DNA of 64,000 bases from Mycobacterium simiae (GTDB taxonomy: Bacteria > Actinomycetota > Actinomycetes > Mycobacteriales > Mycobacteriaceae), in NCBI RefSeq assembly GCF_010727605.1, contig NZ_AP022568.1, positions 4,588,001-4,652,000 of the forward strand, given 5' to 3'. A program made the translations under genes and the position numbers. How positions within the stretch are numbered: position 1 is the stretch's first letter; the number at the start of each line of letters is the position of its first letter. Shown here one piece after another: positions 1 to 8,561 of this stretch. The notes beneath the pieces were generated by a model. That model was not told the origin of the DNA. It worked only from the letters and a program-made list of their open reading frames with translations, and ran no database searches.

Positions 1-702
1 GCCCAGCGTCCGTTGGTAGCGCCCCATTGTCGGGCCGGTCGTCAGTCGTGATCCGGAAACGTCTTGCCAGTCAACACCGTTGGCGGACTTTTGCAGCCAC
101 ATGGTGACGGCGCTGTCGGAGTCGGTCCATACCGAGTAGCCGCCGAGCTGCGGGTGGCCGTCGAATTCGAAGGTGATCACCGGACCCGGTGCCCGGTGCA
201 CGGCGACCGGCACGTGCAGCGGCTGGGTGTCCAGGGCCAGACCGTTGGTCAAGTACCAAATCGCCGCCTGGGTCGCCGCAATGGCTTCGTGTTCCTCGAT
301 ATTGCCCACTCCCAACGGGTAGCCGGCGCGACGCAACCGCCGACTCAACTCGGCGGTGGTGGTCATCGGATAGGAGTGGCGCAGAATCCAATCCACTTCG
401 GCTTCATAGTCGCGATTGCGCAGGTGTTCGAGCGCGGACCAGGTGCCCAGGCGATAACGCGACGGCAAATGCGGTGCGATGCCGCTGAAATTCAACGAAT
501 AGGCGCACAGCGTGGGATGCAGCCTGATCAGGTCGGTGCGTGCGGTGCTGCCGTCGCTGAACACGATCTCCTCGACGGTGTGGGAGTAGGTGCCGCCGCG
601 GTAGCGCGTCATCTGGGGCAGGTCGTTGGCGGGCAGGGCCACGGTGCGCGGTGGGGTGGTCACCGGTGCCAGCGCGCGGCCGGATAGCGACAAAACAGTC
701 AT
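1..702 (-). CDS. TQXA / thioester-domain protein, 3' end outside window
   Basis: Open from an ATG at 702 to the window edge (234 codons seen). An in-frame stop lies about 18 bases upstream and a GGAAGAA ribosome site precedes the ATG, so this start is firm. The frame holds the two hallmarks of a thioester domain: a cysteine in LHPTLCAYSL (residue 66) and the TQXA motif in AATQAAIWYL (T144-Q145-A146-A147). In this family Cys and Gln form an internal thioester that can bind host or surface molecules covalently. After residue 165 a second, beta-rich segment begins (VITFEFDG...). No signal peptide is visible at the N-terminus, which is odd for a family usually found at the cell surface; a non-classical or type VII export route is possible but is inference. 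It is transcribed away from the encapsulin gene. Confident on the domain, unsure of the full architecture. Confidence 0.75.
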   Translation of the reverse strand, partial: MTVLSLSGRALAPVTTPPRTVALPANDLPQMTRYRGGTYSHTVEEIVFSDGSTARTDLIRLHPTLCAYSLNFSGIAPHLPSRYRLGTWSALEHLRNRDYEAEVDWILRHSYPMTTTAELSRRLRRAGYPLGVGNIEEHEAIAATQAAIWYLTNGLALDTQPLHVPVAVHRAPGPVITFEFDGHPQLGGYSVWTDSDSAVTMWLQKSANGVDWQDVSGSRLTTGPTMGRYQRTLG

Positions 703-1067
703 GAATTGTTGTTCTTCCTACAAGATTTCGGCTGGGCGCGCCTCGACACGGGCGGACGCGGGCCCGCAAGCGAGAAAAAAGCGCGACGATTAGAACGTCA
801 GAATTCGGCCGTCAGGAATCAACAACAGCGACAACAGTCCACGGCAAGGCAGCGCGAAGGGATTAGGCGCAGCTGTGCGACGTGGTGCATGCGACCACTA
901 TAGGGCAAGATTCTCGGTGGACTTCTTCGACTGACAACGTTCGCCACCAAGAGATAAAATCCCGCTGAGTCTTACACTTGCCGTGACGCGGCACGGCCCC
1001 CTCGGTAGACAGCTCCTTTGCTCCCGGATGCACATTCGCCCCGCTATTCCACGACGGAAGGATCAAG
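703..1067. other. Divergent intergenic region, thioester protein / encapsulin
   Basis: These 365 bases separate two divergently transcribed genes and must hold both promoters. I see no convincing gene, repeat or clear palindrome. The only specific signal is the ribosome site GGAAGGATCAAG directly before the encapsulin ATG at 1068. A short open frame on the minus strand (863-1066) has no recognisable protein character. Confidence 0.4.
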
Positions 1068-2003
1068 ATGACGTCAGCCAGCTCGGGGGCTCAAAATGAG
1101 TCCCAGGCACTCGGAGATCTCGGTGCCCGCCAGCTTGCGAATGCCACCAAGACCGTTCCGCAGCTCTCGACAATCACCCCCCGCTGGCTGCTGCACCTGC
1201 TGAGCTGGGTGCCGGTCGAGGCCGGTATCTACCGGGTGAACCGTGTCGTCAACCCCGAACAGGTCGCCGTGACGGCCCAGGAGGGCGCGGCCCTGGACGC
1301 GCCGCTGGCGGAGACCTTCGTCGATTACGAGACCAGCCCGCGCGAATACACGCTGCGCACCATCTCGACGCTGCTTGACGTCAGCACCCGCGTCTCCGAC
1401 CTGTACTCCAGCCCGCACGACCAGATCGCCCAGCAGCTGCGCCTGACCATCGAGACGATCAAGGAGCGCCAGGAGTTCGAGCTGATCAACAGCCCCGAAT
1501 ACGGGTTGCTGGCGCAGGCCATCCCCGAGCAGACCATCCAGACGCTCGGTGGTGCTCCTACCCCCGACGACCTGGACGCGTTGATCACCCGGGTGTGGAA
1601 GACGCCAAGCTTCTTTTTGACCCATCCCCAGGGCGTCGCCGCGTTCGGCCGGGAGGCCACCTACCGCGGGGTGCCGCCGGTCGTGGTCAGCCTGTTCGGC
1701 GCGCAGTTCATCACCTGGCGCGGCATTCCGATCATCCCGTCGGACAAGGTGCCCGTCGAGGACGGCAAGACCAAGTTCATCCTGGTGCGCACCGGCGAGG
1801 AGCGCCAAGGCGTCGTCGGCCTGTTCCAGCCGGGCCTGGTCGGTGAGCAGGCGCCGGGCCTGTCGGTGCGGTTCACCGGAATCAACCAGTCGGCGGTCGC
1901 CCGCTACCTGGTCACCTTGTACACGTCCTTGGCCGTCCTCACCGACGATGCGCTCGCCGTCCTCGACGATGTGGCTGTGGACCAGTTCCATGAGTACAAG
2001 TGA
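1068..2003 (+). CDS. Family 2A encapsulin shell protein (SrpI / MMP-I type)
   Basis: A 311-residue protein with the sequence character of family 2A encapsulins, HK97-fold shell proteins that include cyanobacterial SrpI and the M. leprae major membrane protein I. Recognisable segments are the N-terminal LTxRWLLHLLSWVPVEAGIYRVNRV-like region, the FVDYETSPREYTLRTIS stretch and the C-terminal FTGINQSAVARYLVTLYTSL. Family members assemble into icosahedral compartments that enclose a cysteine desulfurase. The next gene is exactly that enzyme and overlaps this one by 14 bases, which indicates co-translation of shell and cargo. The start is set by a good GGAAGGA ribosome site. The length fits the family. 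The assignment rests on recognised sequence and on the cargo neighbour. Confidence 0.9.
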   Translation: MTSASSGAQNESQALGDLGARQLANATKTVPQLSTITPRWLLHLLSWVPVEAGIYRVNRVVNPEQVAVTAQEGAALDAPLAETFVDYETSPREYTLRTISTLLDVSTRVSDLYSSPHDQIAQQLRLTIETIKERQEFELINSPEYGLLAQAIPEQTIQTLGGAPTPDDLDALITRVWKTPSFFLTHPQGVAAFGREATYRGVPPVVVSLFGAQFITWRGIPIIPSDKVPVEDGKTKFILVRTGEERQGVVGLFQPGLVGEQAPGLSVRFTGINQSAVARYLVTLYTSLAVLTDDALAVLDDVAVDQFHEYK

Positions 2004-3981
2004 GTACCGCTCGGTAGACGCCGAAAGCGACCTACCCATCAGCGCCGCCGAGCTTGCGGTGTTGGCCAGTCAGCTGTACGCGGCGAGTATCCGGCCCGGT
2101 CCGGACAGTCCACCGCAGACGGCGCCGGTCGCCCCGCGTGGCACCGTCCCGGATACCACGGCGGCGGCCTCGGCGGGACGGGCCGCGACCGGGGCCGCGG
2201 ATCCGTTCCCGGCGACGGTGCCGCCCATCGGCTTCACCGACATCTACGTGCCCGCACCGACATCCCCGGAGCCCGACGGTCCGCCGCAGGCGGTGCCCGT
2301 CGCGCCGCGGGGCAATGTTCCGGACACGACGGCCGGGCCCTCGACCGCCTGGACGACCGGCGGCGCGGCGGATCCCTACCTGCCGCCGGGCGTCGCCGAC
2401 CTCAGTGCGTTCGCGGTGCCGACCGAAGGCATCGTCTCGACCCAGCCGGGTGTGCTGGCCGGGCCGACGACGATCGGGACGCCGAGCGCCGCGGTGGCGC
2501 CGCGCGGGTCGTCACCTTATTCCGGGACGGAATGGCCGGATTCCGGGATGGAATGGCCGGCCGACGCCCCGGCCGTCGGTGACCTCGGTTGGTCGGACGC
2601 GATACCCGCCGCGGCGTCGGTGCTGAGCGCACCACCGGCCGGCGACGGCTACGACTACGGCTTCCTGCCGTCGTCTTCGACGGCGCCCCCGGCGCAGGGG
2701 TTGCCGAAGGCCGACCCGGTACCGCGGTTGCGCGCTGGAGACCGGACGCACGAGATCTTCGACGTCAACGCCGTGCGAGCGGACTTTCCGATCCTGGCGG
2801 AGACCATCCACGGCAAGCCGCTGATCTGGTTCGACAACGCCGCGACCACACAAAAGCCGCAGGTGGTCATCGACCGGTTGGCGTATTTCTACGCGCACGA
2901 GAATTCCAATATTCACCGGGCGGCACACGAATTGGCGGCGCGGTCGACCGACGCCTACGAAGAGGCGCGCGAGACCGTGCGGCGGTTTATCGGTGCACCC
3001 AAGGCCGAGCAGAACATCTTCGTGCGGGGGACCACCGAAGCGATCAACCTGGTGGCCTATGCGTGGGGTGGCAAGCATTTGGGGCCGGGTGATGAGATCG
3101 TCATCACCCATCTCGAGCACCACGCCAATATCGTTCCGTGGCAACTGCTTTCGCAGAAAACCGGAGCAATCCTGAAAGTCGCGCCGGTCGACGAGGCCGG
3201 CAATTTGTTGCTCTCGGAGTTCGAGGATCTGCTGGGTCCGAAGACGAAGCTGGTGGCCGCGACCCAGGTTTCGAATGCGCTGGGCACCGTTACTCCAGTC
3301 GACAAGATCGTCGAGCTCGGCCACCGTTACGGCGCCCGGGTATTGATCGACGGCGCGCAATCGATTCCGCATATGCCCATCGACGTCGGCGAACTCGGCG
3401 TCGACTTCTTCGTGTTCTCCGGGCACAAGATCTACGGCCCCACCGGGATCGGCGTGCTGTACGGGCGCGAGGACGCGCTCGCGGAGACGCCGCCATGGCA
3501 GGGCGGCGGCAACATGATCGCCGACGTCACCCTGGAACGTTCGCTGTACCAAGGGCTGCCCAACAAGTTCGAGGCCGGCACCGGCAACATCGCCGACGCC
3601 GTCGGGCTGGGGGAGGCGCTGCGCTACGTCGAGCGGGTCGGCATCGAGCGCATCGCGGCCTACGAACACGCGCTGCTGGAGTACGCGACCCCGAGGCTGG
3701 CCGACATCCCCGGCGTCCGCCTGGTCGGCACCGCGGCGGAGAAAGCCAGCGTGCTGTCCTTCGTGCTGGCCGGCCACGAGCCGCTCGAGGTGGGTAAGGC
3801 GCTCAACTCCGAAGGCATCGCGGTTCGGGCCGGACATCACTGCGCCCAACCGATTTTGCGTCGCTACGGGCTGGAGGCCACCGTCCGTCCGTCGTTCGCC
3901 TTCTACAACACATTCGAGGAGATCGACGTGTTCCTCCAGGCGGTGCGCCGGATCGCCGAGGGTGGCGCCAACGTCGGTTGA
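1990..3981 (+). CDS. SufS-like cysteine desulfurase, encapsulin cargo with disordered N-terminus
   Basis: A 663-residue PLP enzyme expected to take sulfur from cysteine. The start chosen is ATG 1990, inside the end of the encapsulin gene (14-base overlap); the frame stays open upstream but only as a shadow of that gene. Residues 1-250 are Pro/Ala/Gly-rich and probably disordered, apart from a short helix-like stretch (about 14-34). They contain the motif VAPRG three times (47-51, 104-108, 169-173), the first two in near-identical longer blocks. The catalytic domain starts near residue 258 (DVNAVRADFPIL). It has the THLEHHAN histidine motif (about 373-380), the PLP lysine K480 in SGHKIYG, and the persulfide cysteine C618 in RAGHHCAQP. 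Cargo enzymes of family 2A shells carry such N-terminal extensions for loading. The VAPRG repeats are therefore candidate shell-binding motifs (inference). Confidence 0.9.
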   Translation: MSTSEYRSVDAESDLPISAAELAVLASQLYAASIRPGPDSPPQTAPVAPRGTVPDTTAAASAGRAATGAADPFPATVPPIGFTDIYVPAPTSPEPDGPPQAVPVAPRGNVPDTTAGPSTAWTTGGAADPYLPPGVADLSAFAVPTEGIVSTQPGVLAGPTTIGTPSAAVAPRGSSPYSGTEWPDSGMEWPADAPAVGDLGWSDAIPAAASVLSAPPAGDGYDYGFLPSSSTAPPAQGLPKADPVPRLRAGDRTHEIFDVNAVRADFPILAETIHGKPLIWFDNAATTQKPQVVIDRLAYFYAHENSNIHRAAHELAARSTDAYEEARETVRRFIGAPKAEQNIFVRGTTEAINLVAYAWGGKHLGPGDEIVITHLEHHANIVPWQLLSQKTGAILKVAPVDEAGNLLLSEFEDLLGPKTKLVAATQVSNALGTVTPVDKIVELGHRYGARVLIDGAQSIPHMPIDVGELGVDFFVFSGHKIYGPTGIGVLYGREDALAETPPWQGGGNMIADVTLERSLYQGLPNKFEAGTGNIADAVGLGEALRYVERVGIERIAAYEHALLEYATPRLADIPGVRLVGTAAEKASVLSFVLAGHEPLEVGKALNSEGIAVRAGHHCAQPILRRYGLEATVRPSFAFYNTFEEIDVFLQAVRRIAEGGANVG

Positions 3982-4651
3982 CGTTTGAAAGGTCCACGCG
4001 GCCAAGGGCTTACGCTCACCCCTGAGCGCAATGGTTGTCCCGGCTGCGTCTGCTGCGACCTGGGACATTCGACGGCAATAGCCGAACGGGGCGGTGACGC
4101 GGGCGCTCGGGTCATGGGACGGAAAGAATTCGCCGACCCGTGGATCTCTGCCCGGCGGCCCACGGTGCGAACGTCGGATGTGCGTTATCGAATTGTTCAA
4201 CCGCCGCCATTTCGGTGCTCTTTGAGCCGCTCTAGTTGTGCACAATGAGGTGTCGGCGACGTTAGCTCGGGGGGCGGCCCAGGCGGCGTCGCGGCCGCCT
4301 CCCCAAGCCGTCCCCGGTGTCGACACGGTGTCCGCATAACGCAACGCGTCGCGGCTGGTGTTGACTTCGGTGCAGGTCAACGCAAGTCGGGGGCGCCGTA
4401 GCCGGCGCCGCCATGGGGCCGCACCGTCAAATACCCCACTCCATTACTTTCTGGTTGATTGCAACCCTCACGCCGGGCATCGGTTTGCCCATAAATTGCG
4501 GCGATGTTCTATGCATACGCCCGGACGGGCGCGGTCCACAGGTAAACAACGCTGACCTTTCGAGCCGGCTTAGTTACATACGCGTAAAGATCTTTACGAA
4601 ATTGGGGGACCGCATGCGCCGAATGGGTCGCCGTTCGTCTGGCCAGGTTCT
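3982..4651. other. Intergenic region upstream of the mce operon
   Basis: A 670-base stretch with no open frame that looks like a protein. It must contain the promoter of the mce operon. The sequence becomes visibly more AT-rich from about 4430. An inverted repeat GTTGAC-N10-GTCAAC lies at 4360-4381. I see no hairpin followed by a T run, so no terminator for the desulfurase gene can be called. Confidence 0.4.
4360..4381. promoter_or_regulatory. Inverted repeat upstream of mce operon, possible operator
   Basis: GTTGAC and GTCAAC are perfectly complementary 6-base arms separated by 10 bases, about 270 bases upstream of yrbEA. Several mce operons are controlled by GntR- or TetR-type regulators, so an operator is plausible, but no regulator gene lies beside this operon. 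A 6-base arm pair can occur by chance. Confidence 0.25.
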
Positions 4652-5419
4652 ATGAACGGGTCCGCTGTCGCCAGGCCGATGAATGCGCTGGGCGAGTTCT
4701 TCCTGCTCAGCGCCGAAGCCGTGGTGACGACCCTGCGTCGGCCATGGGCGTGGCGCGAAATCCTCGAGCAGATCTGGTTCGTCGCGCGGGTCTCGATCTT
4801 CCCGACGATCATGCTGTCGATCCCGTACACCGTGTTGATCGTGTTCGTGCTGAACATCTTGTTGGTCGAGATCGGCGCCGGGGACCTGTCCGGCGCGGGC
4901 GCCGGGCTGGCATCGGTGACCCAGGTCGGGCCGGTGGTCACCGCGATGGTCGTCTCGGGCGCCGGGTCGACCGCGATGTGCGCCGATCTGGGCGCGCGGA
5001 CCATCCGGGAGGAAATCGACGCGATGAAGGTCATCGGGGTCAACCCGGTTCAGGCACTGGTGGTTCCACGCATCATCGCCGCCACGTTCGTTGCGGTCCT
5101 GTTGTACTCGGTGGTTGCGGTCACCGGCCTCACCGGAAGTTACGTCTTCGTGGTCTTCGTGCAACACGTCACGCCCGGTGCGTTCATTGCCGGCATGACC
5201 CTTGTCACCGGCCTTCCGCAGGTTGTGATCTCGCTGATTAAGGCGACACTGTTCGGGCTCTCCGCCGGCTTAATCGCTTGTTACAAGGGTTTGTCGGTGG
5301 GCGGCGGCCCCACCGGCGTCGGCAACGCGGTGAACGAGACCGTCGTGTTCTCATTCATGGCCCTATTCTTCATCAACATCGTGACTACCGCGCTCGGAGT
5401 GAAAGTGACTGCCAAATGA
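4652..5419 (+). CDS. yrbEA: YrbE/MlaE-family permease A of an mce locus
   Basis: A 255-residue integral membrane protein of the MlaE (YrbE) permease family. Together with YrbEB and a shared ATPase encoded elsewhere it forms the inner-membrane part of an Mce lipid importer. Family features seen are the conserved cytoplasmic segment DLGARTIREEIDAMKVIGV (about 111-130), the GAGSTAMCADLG stretch before it, and the C-terminal GGGPTGVGNAVNETVV motif. Several hydrophobic helices surround these. ATG 4652 is the first good start; its ribosome site is weak (GGCCAGG). It opens a nine-gene operon in which nearly every junction overlaps. The mce number (1-4 or other) cannot be assigned from this sequence alone. 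Confidence 0.92.
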   Translation: MNGSAVARPMNALGEFFLLSAEAVVTTLRRPWAWREILEQIWFVARVSIFPTIMLSIPYTVLIVFVLNILLVEIGAGDLSGAGAGLASVTQVGPVVTAMVVSGAGSTAMCADLGARTIREEIDAMKVIGVNPVQALVVPRIIAATFVAVLLYSVVAVTGLTGSYVFVVFVQHVTPGAFIAGMTLVTGLPQVVISLIKATLFGLSAGLIACYKGLSVGGGPTGVGNAVNETVVFSFMALFFINIVTTALGVKVTAK

Positions 5420-6264
5420 CCGATCTCGCACGCGGTCCATCATGGTTGGACACGTTGGGCCCGAGGCTGGTGGCGTCCACCCGCAAGTTGGGTGAGCAGA
5501 CCGAGTTCTACGGAAAGTCGTTGGCTGCCACCGTGGATGCGGTTCGCCGGTACCCGAACGAACTGCTGCGGCTGATCGCCGAAATGGGCATGGGCACCGG
5601 CGCGCTCGCGGTAATCGGCGGCACCGTCGGCATCATCGGATTTCTGACGCTGACCACCGGGGCGCTCGTCGCGGTGCAGGGGTATGACACGCTGTCCAAC
5701 ATCGGGGTGGAGGCGCTGACGGGGTTCCTGTCGGCATTCCTGAACGTCCGGATGATCGCACCGTGCACCGCGGGGTTGGCGCTGGCGGCCACGATCGGTG
5801 CCGGGGCGACGGCGCAGCTGGGCGCGATGCGGATCAACGAGGAGATCGACGCCCTGGAAGTGATGGGCATCCGGTCGATCACCTATTTGGCGTCCACCCG
5901 GATCATCGCCGGCATCCTGGTCGTCATCCCGCTCTACGCCGTCGCGGTGTTGATGTCGTTCGTCGCGGCCAAGTTTCTCACCATCTACGCCTACGGCCAG
6001 TCGCGCGGGGTGTACGAGCACTACTTTTCCACCTTCCTGCGTCCCAACGACTTACTCTGGTCGTTCCTGTCGGCGCTGACGATGGCGACGGGGGTGATGG
6101 TGGTGCACACCTATTACGGCTTTACCGCGACGGGTGGCCCGGCCGGTGTCGGGGAGGCCGTCGGTCGTTCGGTCCGTTCGTCGATGATTGTGACTGCCTT
6201 TGTGTGCCTAATGATTTCGCTGTCCGTGTACGGCCAGTCCGGCAACTTCAACCTGTCCGGGTAG
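5416..6264 (+). CDS. yrbEB: YrbE/MlaE-family permease B of an mce locus
   Basis: A 282-residue MlaE-family permease, partner of YrbEA. The ATG at 5416 overlaps the yrbEA stop in an ATGA junction, so the two are translationally coupled. It shows the family segment GAMRINEEIDALEVMGI in its middle and GGPAGVGEAVGRSVR near the C-terminus, with about five hydrophobic helices. The N-terminal 50 residues are soluble and amphipathic. The role in lipid import with the Mce proteins is known for the family; the substrate here is not evident. Confidence 0.92.
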   Translation: MTDLARGPSWLDTLGPRLVASTRKLGEQTEFYGKSLAATVDAVRRYPNELLRLIAEMGMGTGALAVIGGTVGIIGFLTLTTGALVAVQGYDTLSNIGVEALTGFLSAFLNVRMIAPCTAGLALAATIGAGATAQLGAMRINEEIDALEVMGIRSITYLASTRIIAGILVVIPLYAVAVLMSFVAAKFLTIYAYGQSRGVYEHYFSTFLRPNDLLWSFLSALTMATGVMVVHTYYGFTATGGPAGVGEAVGRSVRSSMIVTAFVCLMISLSVYGQSGNFNLSG

Positions 6265-6267
6265 CCC

Positions 6268-7536
6268 ATGAGCGATCACCGGGAAGGCGGACCCGCACGG
6301 CCAAACAGAGTCCGCAGCAGCAGGATTGACCCGATCTGGTGGGCGCCGACATTGTTCATCGTGGTCGGGGCGTTGATCGCGCTGACCGCGGCGTCGTTTT
6401 CCGGCAAGTTCCGGGACTTCATCCCGCTGACGTTGGTATCGGACCGGGCCGGATTGGTCATGGAGCCCGGCGCCAAGGTGAAGTTGCGCGGGGTGCCGGT
6501 GGGCACCGTCGCGGCGATCGGTACCGACGTGAAGGCTGCCAAGCTGCAACTGAATATGGACCCGGGCCCGTTCAAGTACCTGCCCAGCAACCTCGAAGCC
6601 GAGATCAAGTCGACCACCGCTTTCGGTTCCAAATACGTCGATCTGATCGTGCCCGACCAGGCCAGCTCCACTCCGTTGCGGCCCGGCGCGGTGTTGCATT
6701 CGCGCAATGTCACCGTCGAGGTCAACACCGTGTTCGAGAACCTGCAGTCGGTGGTGCAGGCCCTCGATCCGGCCAAACTGAATTCGATCCTGTCGGCGTT
6801 CGCGCAATCGGTGCGCGGCAAAGGTGATCGGCTCGGGCAGGCGATCACCGATGCCAACAACCTGTTGCTCACCGTCAACCCCCGGATGGATACGATCCAC
6901 CGGGACTGGCGGCTATTCGGCAAGACCACGCAGATCTACTCCGATGCAGCACAAGACATTTTGTCGGCCCTCGAATCGGCGACGACCACTAGCGCCACCC
7001 TCGCGGAAAACCAGCGGTCGCTGGACGCCTTGCTGCTGTCCGCGATCGGCTTCAGCCAGACCGGTATCAACGTCATCGGCAGAACCGAACCCAACATCGT
7101 GCGCGCGATGAGCCTGCTCGATCCGACCATGACGTTGCTCAACAAGTATTCGCCGACCTACACCTGCCTATTCCAGGGTGCGCAATGGTATGTCGACCAC
7201 GGCGGCCGAGACGCGCTGGGCGGCAACGGATATTCGGTAATCCTGGATGCCGCACTGTTGTTCGGCGATGACCCGTATCGGTACCCCAGGCATCTACCGA
7301 AGACCAACGCCACCGGCGGCCCCGGCGGCAAGCCGAGCTGCGGCTCGCTGCCCGACCCGAGCGCGAACTTCCCGGTGCGGGCCCTGGTTACCGACACCGG
7401 TTGGGGTGCGGCTCCCGATGAGATCCGGACCAGCCCGTGGGTGGGTAATCCATGGTGGGCCAATTGGTTTCCGACGACCAAGAACCCTCCCGAGCCGCCA
7501 CGGTACTTCTGGCGCGGGGGGCAGCCGCCGCCATGA
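6268..7536 (+). CDS. mceA: MceA-family substrate-binding protein
   Basis: A 422-residue Mce protein starting 4 bases after the yrbEB stop. After a short positively charged N-terminus there is one membrane helix (about 25-45), followed by the MCE domain with PGAKVKLRGVPVGTV (about 68-82) and FGSKYVDLIVP. A long helical region follows, then a Gly/Pro-rich C-terminal tail with WWANWFP. In Mce complexes six such proteins form the periplasmic lipid-conducting assembly. The position, first of six, identifies it as the A subunit. The stop overlaps the mceB start (ATGA at 7533). Confidence 0.9.
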   Translation: MSDHREGGPARPNRVRSSRIDPIWWAPTLFIVVGALIALTAASFSGKFRDFIPLTLVSDRAGLVMEPGAKVKLRGVPVGTVAAIGTDVKAAKLQLNMDPGPFKYLPSNLEAEIKSTTAFGSKYVDLIVPDQASSTPLRPGAVLHSRNVTVEVNTVFENLQSVVQALDPAKLNSILSAFAQSVRGKGDRLGQAITDANNLLLTVNPRMDTIHRDWRLFGKTTQIYSDAAQDILSALESATTTSATLAENQRSLDALLLSAIGFSQTGINVIGRTEPNIVRAMSLLDPTMTLLNKYSPTYTCLFQGAQWYVDHGGRDALGGNGYSVILDAALLFGDDPYRYPRHLPKTNATGGPGGKPSCGSLPDPSANFPVRALVTDTGWGAAPDEIRTSPWVGNPWWANWFPTTKNPPEPPRYFWRGGQPPP

Positions 7537-8561
7537 GAAGGAAACTGTCCAGCATCATTGCGCGCGTCGCGCTGTTCACAGTGGTGTGCCTCGTCTTCAC
7601 CTTCACGTTGGTCGCGGTGTTCGGCCAGCTGCGCTTCGCGGATCGCACCGGCTATCAAGCGGTCTTCACCAACATCTCCGGCCTGAAATCGGGCAATTTT
7701 GTTCGCATCGCCGGGGTGGAGGTCGGGAAAGTCGGTGACCTCAGCCTGCATCACGACGGCACGGTCACCGTCGGTTTCGCCATCGACAAGGACATACGGC
7801 TGACCGAGGGCACCAAGGCCGTCGTCCGGTACGAAAACCTGATCGGCGACCGCTACCTGGCCCTTGACGAGGCTCCCGGTCCGCCGCGTCGGCTGCCGGC
7901 GGGGGCGACGATCCCGCTGGCTCGCACCTCGCCCGCCCTCGACATCGACGCCCTCATCGGAGGTTTCCGTCCGCTGTTTCGCGCGCTGGATCCCGATCAA
8001 GTCAACGCCCTGTCGGGTCAGCTGCTGCGCATCTTCCAGGGCCAGGGCGGCACGCTGGCCTCCGTGTTGTCGCAGACGTCGGTGCTGACCTCGACGCTGG
8101 CCGGGCGCAGCGAATTGATCGGCGAGCTGATCACCAATCTGAACACGGTGCTGCACACCTTCGCCGCGCGCGACCACGAATTCTCTGATGGCGTGGATAA
8201 ACTCGCCCAACTGGTGGAGGGCCTGGCGCAGCGCAAGGACGACATCTCCACCGGCCTCGCCTATGTCAATGCGGCGGCCGGTTCGATCACCGATCTGCTG
8301 GTGCAAGCCCGCCAGCCGATCAAGGACGTGGTGCATGAGACCGATCGGATGTCCGGGCAGGTGCTCGCCGACCGCGACTACGTGGACAAATTGCTCAAAG
8401 ACCTGCCCGACACCTACCAGGTACTTGCCCGCCAGGGCCTCAACGGTGACTACTTCGGCTTCTACTTCTGCGAAGTACTGCTCAAGTTGAACGGAAAAGG
8501 GGGCAACCCGATCTTCGTCAAACTCCTCGGGCAATCCAGCGGACGGTGCACACCCCAATGA
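7533..8561 (+). CDS. mceB: MceB-family protein
   Basis: A 342-residue Mce protein. The ATG at 7533 overlaps the mceA stop by 4 bases; the frame is open further upstream but only as a shadow of mceA. It has an N-terminal membrane helix (IIARVALFTVVCLVFTFTL) and the MCE domain with SGNFVRIAGVEVGKVGDL (about 51-68) and VRYENLIGDRYLAL. A coiled helical region extends to near the end, which carries two cysteines. It is expected to be membrane-anchored in the envelope as part of the heterohexameric Mce assembly. Confidence 0.9.
   Translation: MRRKLSSIIARVALFTVVCLVFTFTLVAVFGQLRFADRTGYQAVFTNISGLKSGNFVRIAGVEVGKVGDLSLHHDGTVTVGFAIDKDIRLTEGTKAVVRYENLIGDRYLALDEAPGPPRRLPAGATIPLARTSPALDIDALIGGFRPLFRALDPDQVNALSGQLLRIFQGQGGTLASVLSQTSVLTSTLAGRSELIGELITNLNTVLHTFAARDHEFSDGVDKLAQLVEGLAQRKDDISTGLAYVNAAAGSITDLLVQARQPIKDVVHETDRMSGQVLADRDYVDKLLKDLPDTYQVLARQGLNGDYFGFYFCEVLLKLNGKGGNPIFVKLLGQSSGRCTPQ

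Noticed and set aside
863..1066. A 67-codon minus-strand frame before the encapsulin gene
   Set aside because: No ribosome site, no protein-like pattern, and it occupies the divergent promoter region.
2512..4380. A 622-codon open frame on the minus strand across the cysteine desulfurase gene
   Set aside because: It is antisense to a clearly coding PLP enzyme and has only Arg/Gly/Val-rich shadow composition with no domain. High-GC third positions create such frames.
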